64,000 bases of DNA. It comes from Polydactylus sextarius (lineage: Eukaryota > Chordata > Actinopteri > Polynemidae). The stretch lies in assembly GCA_016801845.1 (NCBI GenBank), contig CM028921.1, forward strand, positions 11,694,275 through 11,758,274. Reading direction: 5' to 3'. A program made the translations under genes and the position numbers. Of the stretch, positions 21,621 through 34,428 are shown piece after piece. The notes under the pieces are model-generated. The model saw only the letters and a program-made list of their open reading frames with translations. It ran no database searches and was not told the origin of the DNA. Within the stretch, counting starts at the first letter, position 1; every line of letters begins with the position of its first letter.

Positions 21621-24600
21621 AAGTATGCGTACTTAAATCTGTTTATATGTGTGGAAAACCTGCTCATTCGCTATCTTGCTGAGCATTAGCTGAGAAAACA
21701 AATAACCGCATTACACATACCTGACGATTAACATTAAAGCCTATATGAACAGCAGTTAAACGGTTAGAAATTTGAATAAAACTATATATTTTGTATATTT
21801 ATATATTTTATATTAATCGCTGAACTTGCTTCCCTCAATCTCAGGGGAAAAAGAATTCCAGAAATAAGTTTTTCATAAGAAAAACTTACTGAGAGCAACA
21901 AACACTATGTTACTGAATGCCTCATATTTTATACATAGGGCAATTATTTTAGATAATGGCTGATAACTTGTAGCACGTCTGTCACCTCTAACTAATTAGT
22001 CTCACAGGGTGGGAAAAGATGTTTAGTACAATTATTCTACATTTTTGACAAATTGATAAAATAATTCCGTTTGTGAGAGTTTAATTTTCTGGAGTATTGA
22101 TTAATCATAAATATATATAGATTTAATAATTAATCATACGACTTTATTAAAAAAATACGCAATAATGTCGTGAATGACGTCTTTATTTTTTAACTGCGGG
22201 TAGTGTATCAGCAAACAAGCATAGTAGTAGTGTTTATTTCATAGTTCATTTAATTTGTTTCTGTCATTTGTTCATTTTGTTTGAACAATTCACCAATTAG
22301 TAACAAAAAAATGACTGATAGGTGACTGATGACATGAGCAGACTACAAACGGAGGGATGGACGTTAAAAAAAAAAAAAAAACACGGACTTGTTTAATTAG
22401 TTGGATGCTGGTGAGGCTTATGAGCAAAGCAGTTGCCATGGAAACACACTGTATGCATCTTGTCTTTGTCCACCCCTACTTTGCACAGATAGTTGGCAAT
22501 CAAGAGCTGACGTGAGTGACAAAATATGGAAGAGATCGGTGCATTATGTGACTCACCGGCTCTGGAGGTTGAAGCCATGCTGTCAGTTTACCAGCTGGTT
22601 TTAGTGGGAGGTTCATATTCTGACCTTAGTGAATTAACAGAGGTGCCGTCAAAGCTGTCAACCTTTCATGAAATTACTATGTACCTCCTACTGCGTGCAT
22701 ATGATTCCGGTTGTATGATAATTCAGCGAAACCACATGTTGCAGGACAGATTAATCAATTCTGACCCTTCCCTGCCGAGTTAAAGCTGCAGCCATACGTC
22801 AGTTTAATAGTTTTCAGACTCCAGCACTTTACCAGTACTTTTCAGGTATCCAAAATAAGAAAACAGCAGGCTTCCATAATAATGAGCTTTAATATTTGTA
22901 GTTTGTCATATTTTATTGTTTAAGAAAGTTGTGAGTGTTGGTTCTGGTTTCTGCCTGAGCAGTATGGATATTTATGATCCCGCACGATCACCTAGACTTC
23001 CATGCCAACTGAATTTTGCCTCCCACTCACACTGCTGTTACCAACACAAAGACCTATATATATAATCATAATAATAAGCTACATACTCTAATATTACATA
23101 TTAACCTTAGAGAAGCAGGTTTTGTGACAAACTCTAAAATATTTGAAAAAAAAAGTCAAAAAGTTTTGTTCCAGCTGTGCATTTCTTGCTACCACAAAAT
23201 CAAAAGAGGGTCTGTTGTAATTGAACTGTGCCAGAGGTTGCAAAACATGAGCTGTGAAAACATCCAAATATGCACATAATTCCTGGAGATATTTGATTAA
23301 TTTAAACAGAACTGGAAAAACAACATTTAGAACATAACCCCTAAAAATCTATTTAACATTTGTGTTTACAATTAGATAAAGATATATTGTCACAGTGAAA
23401 CAGTGGACTTAATCTGTTAAGATAAGAGAGTCTAACTTTTCTTTTGTGAATGTTGGTGTGAAATGCAAGAATACAATTCTACCACCTGACAATTCCCCTA
23501 AAAATAGAACCATGTGTGTCTGTTGCAGTTTGTTCTTGATCTGTTACAGTACCATAGTTCATCATAGTTCATTAAGAATCAATTACTGGAAACGGGAAGG
23601 ATGGCAGATAGTACCAGGAGTGTATTTCGGAGACAAAACAAACAACAAATTCATAAATGAGCCCACAGCTTGTTTTCTATTCACTATGACTTAATGAAGC
23701 ATTTCCAGACACTGTTGCCTCATATTGTTTCTCAGCAAACTTTTGACTTTCTGGCCTCAAAAGTAAAAGTAAAAGTTAGATTATTTTCAAACAAGACCTG
23801 ACCCATCAGTAATGACAAACACCCCAAAGGCTGTGCATATGCTTTTACGGTAATCCCTCCCGCCTCATTACCAAACACCTATTTCCCTAAATGAGAAGTC
23901 ATTGATGCTGATGGAATGAGGGGGCGAAGAAATGGAGATGATATGAGGGATAAGAGGAGAGGTGTTCCAGGACATGTGAATAACACATCTGGGTTCTAAA
24001 AGTGTCTCATTTCTAAGCTCTCCTGCCTGCCATCCAAACCTTTCCTTTTCTTTTAGTACTCTCCGTCTGTCTCCCTCTCTGGCTCCATTAAGAGTTAATA
24101 GGTTCTCAGCAGGGAAATTTAAACTGTAATTTGAAAGCTTTTCTGAACAACTTTGACAGTCTTAAAGTGGCACCCTATGCCACCTGCAGAGCGAACAAAC
24201 GAGGGCATAGAAAGGATGTGAGAAACCTCACAGAATGAAATGAGCGAGCAACAGAGGAAGAGAGCAACAATTAGCATTCCTGGGGCTGCATGTGTAACTA
24301 ATTATGTGTGAGCATTGTGACAGGGAGGCTGTTGAGTGCGGTAATAGGATCCCTGCTGCTTAATGAACATGTCACAAGCTTTGTCTGAGCTGAAGTAAAG
24401 AGACAGTACTTGATGACCACTGGCTGTCCTGTGGACATTGTCTGCGTCGCATGTCATTTTTAGTTTTTTATTTTAGGTTTGGGTCGTGTTGTTTTGCCTG
24501 TCTGTACGAATACAGGACTTCTTTGTTGGGGAGACAGCACTCACACTTGTAATAGAGAGTACAGCCAGTCTCTCTTCACATTATTAACATTTATGTTTCA

Positions 24601-25420
24601 TTCCCTTAATGTTCCATTGTTCAACATCCGTAATTGCATTAGACATCTTATACAGTATGTTCACACCCCTCACTTAATCACTTAATCATTCATGTGGGTG
24701 TATATGAACCAGTTCTTTTCTTTATAACCAGCATTACATTGGTCACACTATGAATGTTCTAAAGAAATACAAAAAATAATGATTAAAAAATGTGAAGAAG
24801 TGGGTATGTTGTTGAACTAGTGAAAGCCTGTAGGCTATAGTGAAAAGAGAAGATACTGAGCTGTTGATTGATCTTAATCTGGATTCTGAAATCTACAGAG
24901 ACTCTCAGACTTCCAGTCTTACCTTAATAAATGATGATTGTAAATCGGTGTTGTTTAAAAAAAAAATAGCTCCAGGATAGTTGTGTAGGAGGCTAGAAGG
25001 GAATCATCATTATGTAGTCATCTGCCCTCACGGACAGTTAGACTGCCATAGCGGTTGGCCAGTTTTCACTAGCTCTGCCTATGTCTTTACCAACCCTCAC
25101 TAACTCTCTTCACACCTGGTATCAACATACATCATGAGCGATCCAAACACAAACAGAAAATCAAGACACATCACCAATTACACCTGTGTCTCCAGTGTCT
25201 GGCTGACCGCTGTGTTCAGATTTCATTACTCCCTATGTCTCACTACTGTTACATCTTTTGAAGGCAGCACAACTGGAGGCATTAGTGTTTACACTTCAAA
25301 AGATACATGGTCAAACCCATTCCCTGCAGTCCCAGTGATTATGTCTGTGTATACTCACTACAATAAACTAGACTACACCATTGCTGCAAAAAACTAATGA
25401 TATCCCATTAATGTGAGCTG
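21621..25420. other. noncoding stretch, no gene seen
   Basis: AT-rich (especially 21770-22300), with poly-A at about 22365-22381. An 85-codon frame at 22526-22783 (+) has no recognisable domain and I do not support it as a gene. Confidence 0.6.
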
Positions 25421-25424
25421 CACT

Positions 25425-25620
25425 TTGTGCTTAGTGCTAATTAGCAAGAGTGCTGGTGCTAACATTAAGCATTGTACCTGCTTAACATTAGCATGCTAGT
25501 TTGTGAGCATGTAAACATGCTGACGTTAACATTTAGCTCTAAAGTACCAATGTGCTTCTAAGTACAGACTCAAATGGCTGTGATGTGCCAGCAGACTCTT
25601 GGTTGATGCCATAAAAACAG
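25425..25620 (+). repeat. teleost 'gctaacattagcatgctaac' interspersed repeat
   Basis: The sequence cttaacattagcatgctagt ... gtaaacatgctgacgttaac ... atttagctctaaagtaccaatg ... ctaagtacagactc follows the order of a very common teleost repeat (gctaacatgctaatgtttagctcaaagcaccgctgtgcctaagtacagcctc). A second copy on the other strand lies near 55970-56052 in this window. Confidence 0.7.
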
Positions 25621-28479
25621 CATCATTACTTCTAACAAACATTATTTATGTAAATTAGTGCAACCTTTGGTGGTTCATAATGATGCTCTTAATGCAGGTT
25701 AGCATCATAGCGAACCGTGTCATTTAAATGTTTTTATTGGATCCATGTAGCCACTGAAACAAGATTAAAAACCCAAATATGAATCAAATTTCATGCTTTG
25801 CAATTCATTTAGGTCATTTCAGCTGTCATCACTAAATTCTGCAGTTACCTGGAAAATGGTGCTAATCTACATTTCTAAAATTTGTCATGTCCTTTTATAA
25901 GATGAGATATATACCATGTTGAGAAACTCCTCAAATACAATTAAGTCACCATAATCACATTCTCAAGACGACAGCAAGAAGAGAAAGATTAATGGTGTGG
26001 AAGAGCTGTGAGGGAGGGTACGTATTCTTCACCATCTTGCCCCTCACCCTCACTTCCTTTCAGCCCCCATCCTTTTTGAACAGCTGAAAAGTCTGAAATA
26101 CATTATTGGAGCTAATCAGAGTCGAATGAGGAAAGCGCTGAGGTGAGACAGCAGAAATTACCTCCCTCCTCAGCCTGCCTGTTCTCGGTGCCCTGTTTCA
26201 CTGAGCCTCTGTCCACATGTTCTCTGATAGGGGTGGAGGGAGATGATGGTGGTGGTGGTGGTGGTGGGCGCAGCTGAGGTGCAGTCACAGTGCTGTGACT
26301 ATTGCACTCCAAAGTGAAGAAGGTGGTGAGGATTTTCTAATATGATGAAGTGAGAATGGGGGGATGAAGTTACAGTGGTTAGAACAAAAGTAATTAAATG
26401 TTTTCTTCTTTGTTGAGGATAGTAGTTCTTGTGAAAAAAAACCCAACGTAACAGCGACTTTGCAGAATTTATCTCTCTAAATGATCCACAACCACATGTA
26501 ATGATGGCTTCATTCCTCATTTAGGCTCATGTTTGGTTATGTGGGTGTCATGTCTGACTGTGCAATGTTGAAAATGGATCACAGCTCACTCTGGTTTGGG
26601 GGTGGATGTCCAGAGGAGTAGTAGCAGCAGGTAGAAAATAATTGAGTCTGTGCAGATTCCATAATTCGACATTTGGTGCCAGAGAGAGTCAGCGAGCTCC
26701 TACATACTTACAGTAGCAACACTGTGACATTTGCTCTTAATCTTATCCATCATCAGCAGTTAGACTGCAGAAAATCTTTACTTCCTGGTTCCATCTTCTA
26801 AGTTGTGTTTCCTCATTCCCTTGAGTTGTGTGTTGCTATCTCCCCTCTCAACAGAAGCTTTTCTGACGCTCAGGGAATAATCAGCACAGTGAAACTGCAG
26901 CAGTAGAACTGCATACATTTCTGAAATATGATCATACAGAGGTTGGGTAGTAAGTAAGTTTCTGGAAGTTTGCTAATTTAACACAAGGGTTTTTTATGGG
27001 CTTAAAATTTTTTAAGAATTATCTATTGCTCATTGACGTGTCACCATATAATGGTATGATTATCAAACACAATTTTGACTACAGAGAGAAAAGATGACAC
27101 ATTCACCCACACATTCATGCTCACATAAACACACAGGCATTGCCCTGTGATATGTGCGCCAGTATTCTATCACCTCTTCAGCATCTGTCACCTCAGAGGA
27201 TGATCACCAGGTTTTACCGAGCTCTGACAGCCCCTCTGCTCGTTCTCATTTTCCCTGCTGGCAGACCACTTCTCCCCTTGTCCCCTTGCATTATGTATTT
27301 ACACATGGTGTTCCTAGCCTACGGTTGGACAAGAGGGCTTAAAAGGTTCATTAGGATTTATTTTTGTTCATTTTGTGGTCTGCCTATGTAGTGTTATGGT
27401 GGCTCCACAGCAGGACTGACCCTCCGGTTCAAACGCTCTAACAGCCCATAAACAGAGACAAGGCCTGCAGATGACAACCTGCCACTGCCCAAGCTCTGTC
27501 ATCTGTAGCTCACCAAGTCCTTTAAATAGGTGTCTGGGGTGTCATCGTCTCTGAGGGCAGCCTTATGGGGAGGTGTATAATAAAACCAAGACTATAAACC
27601 TGAGTGTAAGTGGCACAGCCTTGCCTGTGGCTCATGCTGCAACTTTTGAACAGCAGCAGCAGAATGTGGGTTGTGTTAGTTGTATGAGAGAGGAGGAGAC
27701 GGGGGGGAGAGTGAGGAATGATGAGAGGAGTAATGAAAGAGAAGCTTTATGACATTAAGAGATGAAGGTAGTAAATCAGCATTAATGTCAGACGGATGCA
27801 TTCCATGCACATTATTTTGCACGCTAGCATTTTGTCATAATTGTAAGATTGTCCACCTGTAGCTGATGTTTGTCTCACAATGGAGCAAGAAAATATAAAA
27901 GTAATTGTAAATTATTCACAAAATAATATCTAAAGCTATAAGGTAAATCTGTCGTCTTATATCTTAGAGAATTATACAGATTTGATCGAGGTGAGTGCAG
28001 TTTTAAAGTGTGTAATTTGCACATTTTCATATATAAGGACTTATTTGTTTAAAACCCTATCAAATAACTGAGATAATTATGATTTAGTTCTGTGAGAGAA
28101 CAAAAAGGTTGGTGTAACAATGGGATTATAATGTCAGATATTCCAGCAAGATCATTTATATAAATAAAAATAATAAGGTCCTCCTTTGGCTCCTTGCAGA
28201 ACACCATATTGCATTATGTTTTGTTTTTTCTTTTACTCAAGGCTGTTGATAAAAATGTTAAACTATGAAGCCCGTTCCTGCAGTAATCCCATAGTATCAC
28301 ATTCATATACGTCATGACACACCACCTACTCATGGTCTACACTGCATTGCGTTGTATTAATAAAAAATGAAGCGCATAGGTACCATTACAAAATCAAATT
28401 GTTGTTTTCTTTTTCTTATTATTGAAAGGTTAGCACAATGAAGTTCCAAGTAATCAATCATACCATGTGGGGGTACACC
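25621..28479. other. noncoding stretch, no gene seen
   Basis: Mixed composition. It includes a (GGT)n run at 26248-26268 and purine-rich segments near 27690-27720. No exon recognised. Confidence 0.6.
26248..26268 (+). repeat. (GGT)7 microsatellite
   Basis: gatgatggtggtggtggtgg, continuing to gtgggcg. The opposite strand gives the poly-Pro run seen in a spurious frame. Confidence 0.85.
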
Positions 28480-28615
28480 ATGGCAGCTAATTTATAGTAC
28501 AAAACACAGTAAAAGTGCCTGCAAAAGTAAAGCCTTTCACAGCCATACATCTGCATGCATAGAGCAGAATCCAACAAACAAGTGTTATGTATTATATGGC
28601 TTCTTATATACTCAT

Positions 28616-28900
28616 TTAAATTGCATCAACCATCCTGTGAGATAAAAAGGCAGAGCCCAAATTACAATCACAAGCCTTCAATTCCTTAAGATTTTCTGAG
28701 TTTGAAAAGACAGGATCCCATTTAAAGTAAAACTTCTTCTTCATAGAGTCCCTCAGTGTGCATTTAATCCTTTTTAGTTTGAAAGCAAAAAAACACATTA
28801 CGACCTGCAGGCGAACAGCAGCAGATGGAGGAGTTGTAAATTTCCAGACCAACAAAATTCTCCTATGAGCCAGAAGAGATGTGGATGCACTGTTGTCAGA
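28616..28900 (-). mobile_element. LINE remnant, L1/Tx1-like, C-terminal end of ORF2
   Basis: Minus-strand translation gives LLAHRRILLVWKFTTPPSA, then a hydrophobic segment, then KLKRIKCTLRDSMKKKFYFKWDP and a stop. This is the pattern that ends ORF2 of fish L1-clade retrotransposons: (A)RR.ILL.WK...PPS..WL, then LEKI..SLR....KF...W.PF. It lacks an upstream reverse transcriptase within the visible frame, so it is 5'-truncated or decayed. Family call is from motif memory. Confidence 0.6.
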
Positions 28901-29869
28901 TTGGTTTGTATTTAAATTTAAAGTTGCATCAGCTAGTTAAACATAAATATAAACAGGCAAAATTATGATGTAATCCCAAGTCCCTCACTGATGAAGCTGT
29001 CAAGATGGGTACCAGGCCCAGAATGCACATGTTAGATTGGCTGGAGAGATGGAGTAGATTTGGTTAAATGACCACTATAAAAACCTTAACTTACAGCTTC
29101 TTTGGAAAACATAATCAACCTCTGGTACCTTGTTTTGCCAACTCAAAGAAACGATCCAATGGTTGACTGAATCAAGAAATGATTCAGATAAGACTGGAAA
29201 GCACTGAAACAAATAAAGAAATGGGGCCAGGTAGTCATCTTTCATTTAACTCTCACCACTATAGTGAAAGATGGACTATGACATCTCTCAAAATCAGCCT
29301 TTATTTAGTTGATTTAAGGAAAACTGTTGTGAAAGATGTGAAAAAGAAGATCAAGGGCATTCCTAGATAAAAACATTCACATTTACGGACACTTTTTATG
29401 GAGCGAAAGCTCCAAAATGGTCTGTGATGACAACTATTTCAAGTAAGAGGTTGTTTGATTACATTCAGTATTCACACTGCTATAGAGGAAAGATTGTTTA
29501 TGGAATTTGTACTATTATTTGTACTTTTCACAATTTCAGTGATTAATATTGGACGGCCTGATCAAAGGGCATGAACAGTTATGTTTCAATGTAATTAGAC
29601 AAGTAAAGTCAGTGTCTTTTGGTTGACATATTGTAAACAAATTGATGAACAAAGACTGACCAAACCAGGTCTATGTGATGAAGCAGGTAGAATGACATAA
29701 AGGCAGCTCAGTAAGACCTTGGACTAGTAATGACTGGTGCTTTAAATTAATTTCCTTTAATTTCATCATAAAGATCAGAGGGATTAGACAGAGCATAAAA
29801 CATACAAACCAATTAATATTATATATATACACACACACACACCTATACATTAAGTCCATGGTTAAGTTA

Positions 29870-30110
29870 AGGTTTGATGTGTGTGTCTACTAGATGTAGA
29901 GTACTGGTATTATAGCTGCAGGAAGAAATGATCTGCCATAACACTCCTTCATACATTTGAGGGGGAGCAGCCTCTGCAGACCAGTGAGCAAGGTTTTTTA
30001 AGGAGGTGAGAGTTTTTCTTCATCATGGATGACAGCTTAGCCATCATCCTCCTCTGAACCACCTCCACTGTGGGTGTCACAGGCTTTCCAATATTAACCA
30101 TTTTAATATT
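29870..30110 (-). mobile_element. decayed LINE remnant (C-terminal 'RSFLPAAI' motif)
   Basis: The minus strand encodes LQRLLPLKCMKECYGRSFLP and AAI. This is the conserved C-terminal tail of several fish non-LTR retrotransposons (consensus of the type R..ERYRRSFLPAAIRLYN). The preceding segment (VVQRRMMAKLSSMMKKNSHL) is in another frame, so a frameshift is present. It is an inactive fragment. Confidence 0.5.
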
Positions 30111-30810
30111 AGTTATATTGTGTTATATTCTTATCTGACTGTCACAAAATAAACACTGAGGAATAATTTCAACAGACCTCAATACTAGTTGATGAGCAGC
30201 AATTTTCCTTCTATTCTTATGTGTTTTTGGTTGGGATCAATTCCTTGCATTTCTGTCTAAAAGTCTGAGTAGTTTTCATTAAAATTGATATCTGTATCCT
30301 TGAGGTACTTCACTTTCTTCTCACTCAAGTGTTTTCCCAGAGCAGTGAACACACTCTAGTTCCATAAACCTCTGGTCAAAGTTTCAGTTTTTCTGAGATG
30401 ATGTTCTCTGATCTTTTCATCTTCTCACAGTTTTACCCTTCATGTTGTTAGAGCTTAACTTGACTCCATCATCTAGAATTCCATCTTTCTGAAACATTCC
30501 ATGAATGTTCAGATAAAGTTTTTGTAGGTACTCAATATTAAGAGGCCACACCAACTCATCACTTTTCACAATCTTTGGTATCACACTTGACCTGAGTGTA
30601 AGTAATCCTCAGAAATCAAAAGCTGAAATTCAGCTTTGGTATTGTACTAATGTAACTGAACCAAAAGTCTTTGATGTACGACATCCACATAATGGGAAAA
30701 AATATATATTGTCATCTCTGCTTCTCTTTCTTTTTCTAGAACTGGGATTGGTAGACCATTTAAAAATGCTAGGAGGAGCTTTTGTTTGAAATCTGAAGAT
30801 TGTATGCATC

Positions 30811-30847
30811 TTTTTTTTTTTTTTTTTACCTAATGCTCAATAAAATT

Positions 30848-30879
<32 letters not shown>
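30811..30879. repeat. facing poly-T (17) and poly-A (28) tracts with AATAAA between
   Basis: T17 and A28 are separated by 24 nt containing caataaaattaatt. It could fold back on itself. It may represent two retroposon tails in opposite orientation or a single A tail next to a T tract. Confidence 0.6.
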
Positions 30880-30881
<2 letters not shown>

Positions 30882-33196
30882 ACGAGCAGCCATGTTACAA
30901 ACAGTTGAGCGGTAGATCATCAATGTATCTTACCATACTACCATACCATACCACTATGTGAATTAAAAGGACCTGAAATAATGAAATTTTAATTTGATTT
31001 GATTCAATCCCATATTGAACCCAAAACACCACATCACTGATTCTATCAAAGTATCCTGAAAATTCCTCATAGATTTTCAACCACTGAATTATTTTATGTC
31101 TGGCTGTATTTCACTACAGTCATAGAACTTGGCAGTTCTTGCAGTCTGGCCAGTAATGATGTTTGCACTGTTCACAGTGGCGAGATGGTCTGTCTTAAGC
31201 CTTAGTTTTATATAGGCTTCTTCTCTGACATACAGCAGTAACATAAGGGAGAAGGATGACTGAAAGCCATCTGCCAAAACCTGAACATCATGAGCAGCTG
31301 CTGTGCCTTTATGTGTATGCTGTTTCTTTTTTTTTTTTTTTTTAAAATTATGTTGTTGATGTCTTGACCCTTAGATCCAGATGGATGAATTCAAGTGGAA
31401 AAAATAATAAATAAAAGAGTAGAGGCTATTCACGGTACTCCTGCTGATTTATGAATGTAAATGTTGTAAGAGGCCTCGTGGAGGGATTTAACAAGCTATA
31501 TGTATCCACAAAGGATGAATGACTGATGTGGTTATTTTTCCCTTCAAAGTTATTTTTCCATGATGTGTAATAGTGATGTCAAGGGAGGGGGGGAAAGGGT
31601 GAAGAAATGATGCAGTGCATTACATGACTGGTGGCTGATCGTGTTTTCTTTCAAGCTGCCGTATTGTAGCTTATTGGTAACCATCACATGCATGGCTGTG
31701 TTTGTGGCTCTTCCACCGTATCTGCGTAATGACCACCTTCCTGTAAAGGGTCCCTGTGAGAGTCATTATCCCTGATCCAATCGTCGATGACAGGGGAAGG
31801 GGATGGAAAGGACGGATGTAAGATGACAGTCGCTGTGCTTTCTGATGTCCTCGTCATGTCTCCAGGGAGGAGGCTCAGAGACCCTACTCTTACAACGAAT
31901 CCACATAGCAGCAAAAGTAATCAGGCCTCTTCAGCGTCAAACTCAGGGATTATAGCTTCTTTTTGGGTAAGCCACATATTTACTCTGATGTGCTGCTTGA
32001 AGGGCAGCCCTTATGTACAAGATAACATCCAGGTCACCGGGGTTTAGAGGACAGTCTCACCACACCACATGTTCCAAGACATGAGGATGTAATGCTTTGA
32101 CTGTGAAGAGACTAAAGCCATTAGTTGACCCAAGGACATAGGCATAGTGCAATGCATTGTTTAAGCGTTGCGTGAATCAGAAAGCTTTGTTGTCGTGATA
32201 AAAATGTGCTAATTTAACCACCGCAACAATTAAAAAAAAAAAAAAAAGGATATTTATAACGTTGTCCTCTGTGATAGCGTGAACTAAGTGTACATTAGGT
32301 GCAGCATTGTTTGCAATGAATTTCAGTGTTGGCCATGTAATTTTTATAACTTTCATTTGCATATTACTTGCTGACTTCCAGTAAAGTCAGAATTTCAAAT
32401 TGCAGCTTCAACACAAAACAGCATATTCAACACACAGATATGTACAGCTTACACTACACACAGCCTTTTTACTTTTTTCATTTGTATTGACTTTATATGT
32501 CTATATTTCTTAAGCAAGTAACATCATGGTCAATAAGTATATACAGTAGGTACATGTCTGACAAATCCCATGTGATATTGTAATTAATTATAGATTGCTT
32601 TTGATGTGTTATCACTGAAAGTTCAATCATATTTGTTTAATAAGGTGATAAAATACTAATGTGTAATGCACAATGTTTGCCTCAAGGTAAATTCCTATGA
32701 GAAAAAGCTACTGGAATTACACTGTGCTTGAGAGTGCAGCTGGGAATGTTTGTGCATGAATTAGCGAAAATATTTTGCTCTGACTGGTTGGAATTTAGCA
32801 CATTCTGTTCAGAAGCTGTTGCTGTGTGTCTTGTTTTCTCTTTACAGCCGGCCAAGTCGCTCTGATGAAGGGAGCTGTGTTTTTTTTTTTTTTTTTTTTT
32901 TAATAGCCTAGCTGCACAACTAACTATGCCTGCTGACTCTGTACTTTGTCAAAGTGGCTCTGTACTTAATGCCACTCTCTATAGTCAGGTAATCTGCCAC
33001 ACTCATGTGTCTCTTTAGTTCTGCATTTTGCTTTGTGCTTTTCTCTTTGTGTTGAAATGTGTGTTGAAGTGTTCTTGTGTTTTGGTTCAGTCTCATTGGT
33101 TTCAGGGTCCTACTGGGGCACAAAGGAGCACTGGTGTCAGAAATAGTCAACAGTATACAAGAGCCTTCCTCCTCTGTGTTCATCTTCACTTCATCT

Positions 33197-33235
33197 GTAT
33201 ATCTATATATATATATCTATATATCTATCTATCTA

Positions 33236-33292
<57 letters not shown>
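33197..33292. repeat. (TATC)n/(TA)n compound microsatellite
   Basis: Stretches of ctatatatatat and (tatc)n pass into about 27 uninterrupted TA units. Confidence 0.9.
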
Positions 33293-34390
33293 TATACAGA
33301 GGTATTTTCAACAAAATATGTTTTTTCAGGACATATACTTGTGTGTTAATCTGTATGTATATGTCATAGAACTCAGTACAGTATGCCATGTTAACATTTT
33401 GATGGTTTTAACACTCATCTCATTTTATACAATTTGAGAGTTCTGTAATTTAAAGGTACATATTATTTTCCTTAGACATGGCATTACAGTACTTAGTTTT
33501 TTTTTTTTTTTCTTGTTTACTGCCACCAAGCTCCCGCTTTCATTTCTCTCTGCTCTATTGCCAGACATCTTGCAGTTTATTGTATTGATTTTTGATGCGA
33601 GCCTCAGTGTATGTGGACTGAGTAAATGCATAGCTTTCTATCAGCGAAGCCATGTTTTAACTCATATTAAAGTCCTTGCCTGTGAGCAGTGCTCTGGCTC
33701 TAAAGAGGAAAAAGTATTGTTATAGTGAAAGGTTACCTCGTTTGGGAAAAAGAAAAGAATATGATTTAAGAGAGTAGTTACAACATATATATTATGAATA
33801 CTATGAAATTCAGTGGTGTGAGGGCAAAGTCTCACAGTCTCAGAGCTCATGTCCATACATTACACAGTTCATAAGCTGAGCATTATGGGACACTGTTTGC
33901 ACACTGACCTGAAAATGTTTAATTATAGGCTCTTCTCTGTCCTCTCACTGAATGACAAGCCATTATCCTTGACTGTGTTAAGAATCTGGAAACAACAAAA
34001 CTAATTTGGATCATAACAAAACACATATAATTAGCAGTGGCAAGTCACTGACAACGATCTTCAACCTGATGCCGTCTTGGTTCTACTTATAGTGTGCTAG
34101 TCATTAGGCAGAGAGCGCAGGTTGTTGATGATTGGCTGGATTTGGCTCCGCAGACTATATAGCCACACTTATCTGATCACCATGGAGATGGTTCTATCAA
34201 AGGCAGCAATCGGGGAAGCTTTGCCCTGCAGAAACCAAATAAGATGTATGCTTAGAAGCATCTCTGCAGATTAGGTGAATGAATAAAGAAAGAACAATGA
34301 AGGAGATAGAACAGGTGTGAGATAAAATGGCAACCTGGAGGAATATCTCCTGGAGGCCTTCACAATTTGAATACACAAATACTCTCTCTC

Positions 34391-34428
34391 TACACACACC
34401 ACACACACACACACACACATATATATAG
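34391..34428 (+). repeat. (AC)n(AT)n microsatellite
   Basis: tacacacaccacacacacac, then further AC units, then atatatatag. Confidence 0.85.

Larger units (their letters stand above)
28901..30889. other. repeat-rich noncoding stretch around LINE remnants
   Basis: Apart from the decayed LINE at 29.87-30.11 kb this region is AT-rich with scattered short frames. It ends with T17 (30811-30827), 'acctaatgctcaataaaattaatt' and A28 (30852-30879). The AATAAA next to a long A tract looks like a retrotransposed 3' end, but which unit it terminates is not clear. Confidence 0.45.

Noticed and set aside
22526..22783. 85-codon plus-strand frame MEEIGALCDSPALEVEAML...
   Set aside because: Composition is acceptable, but there is no recognisable domain, no splice partner and no neighbouring gene. 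Kept out of the gene list; a blastp search would settle it.
33028..33369. 113-codon plus-strand frame rich in Tyr-Ile
   Set aside because: Most of it is the (TA)n microsatellite read as protein.
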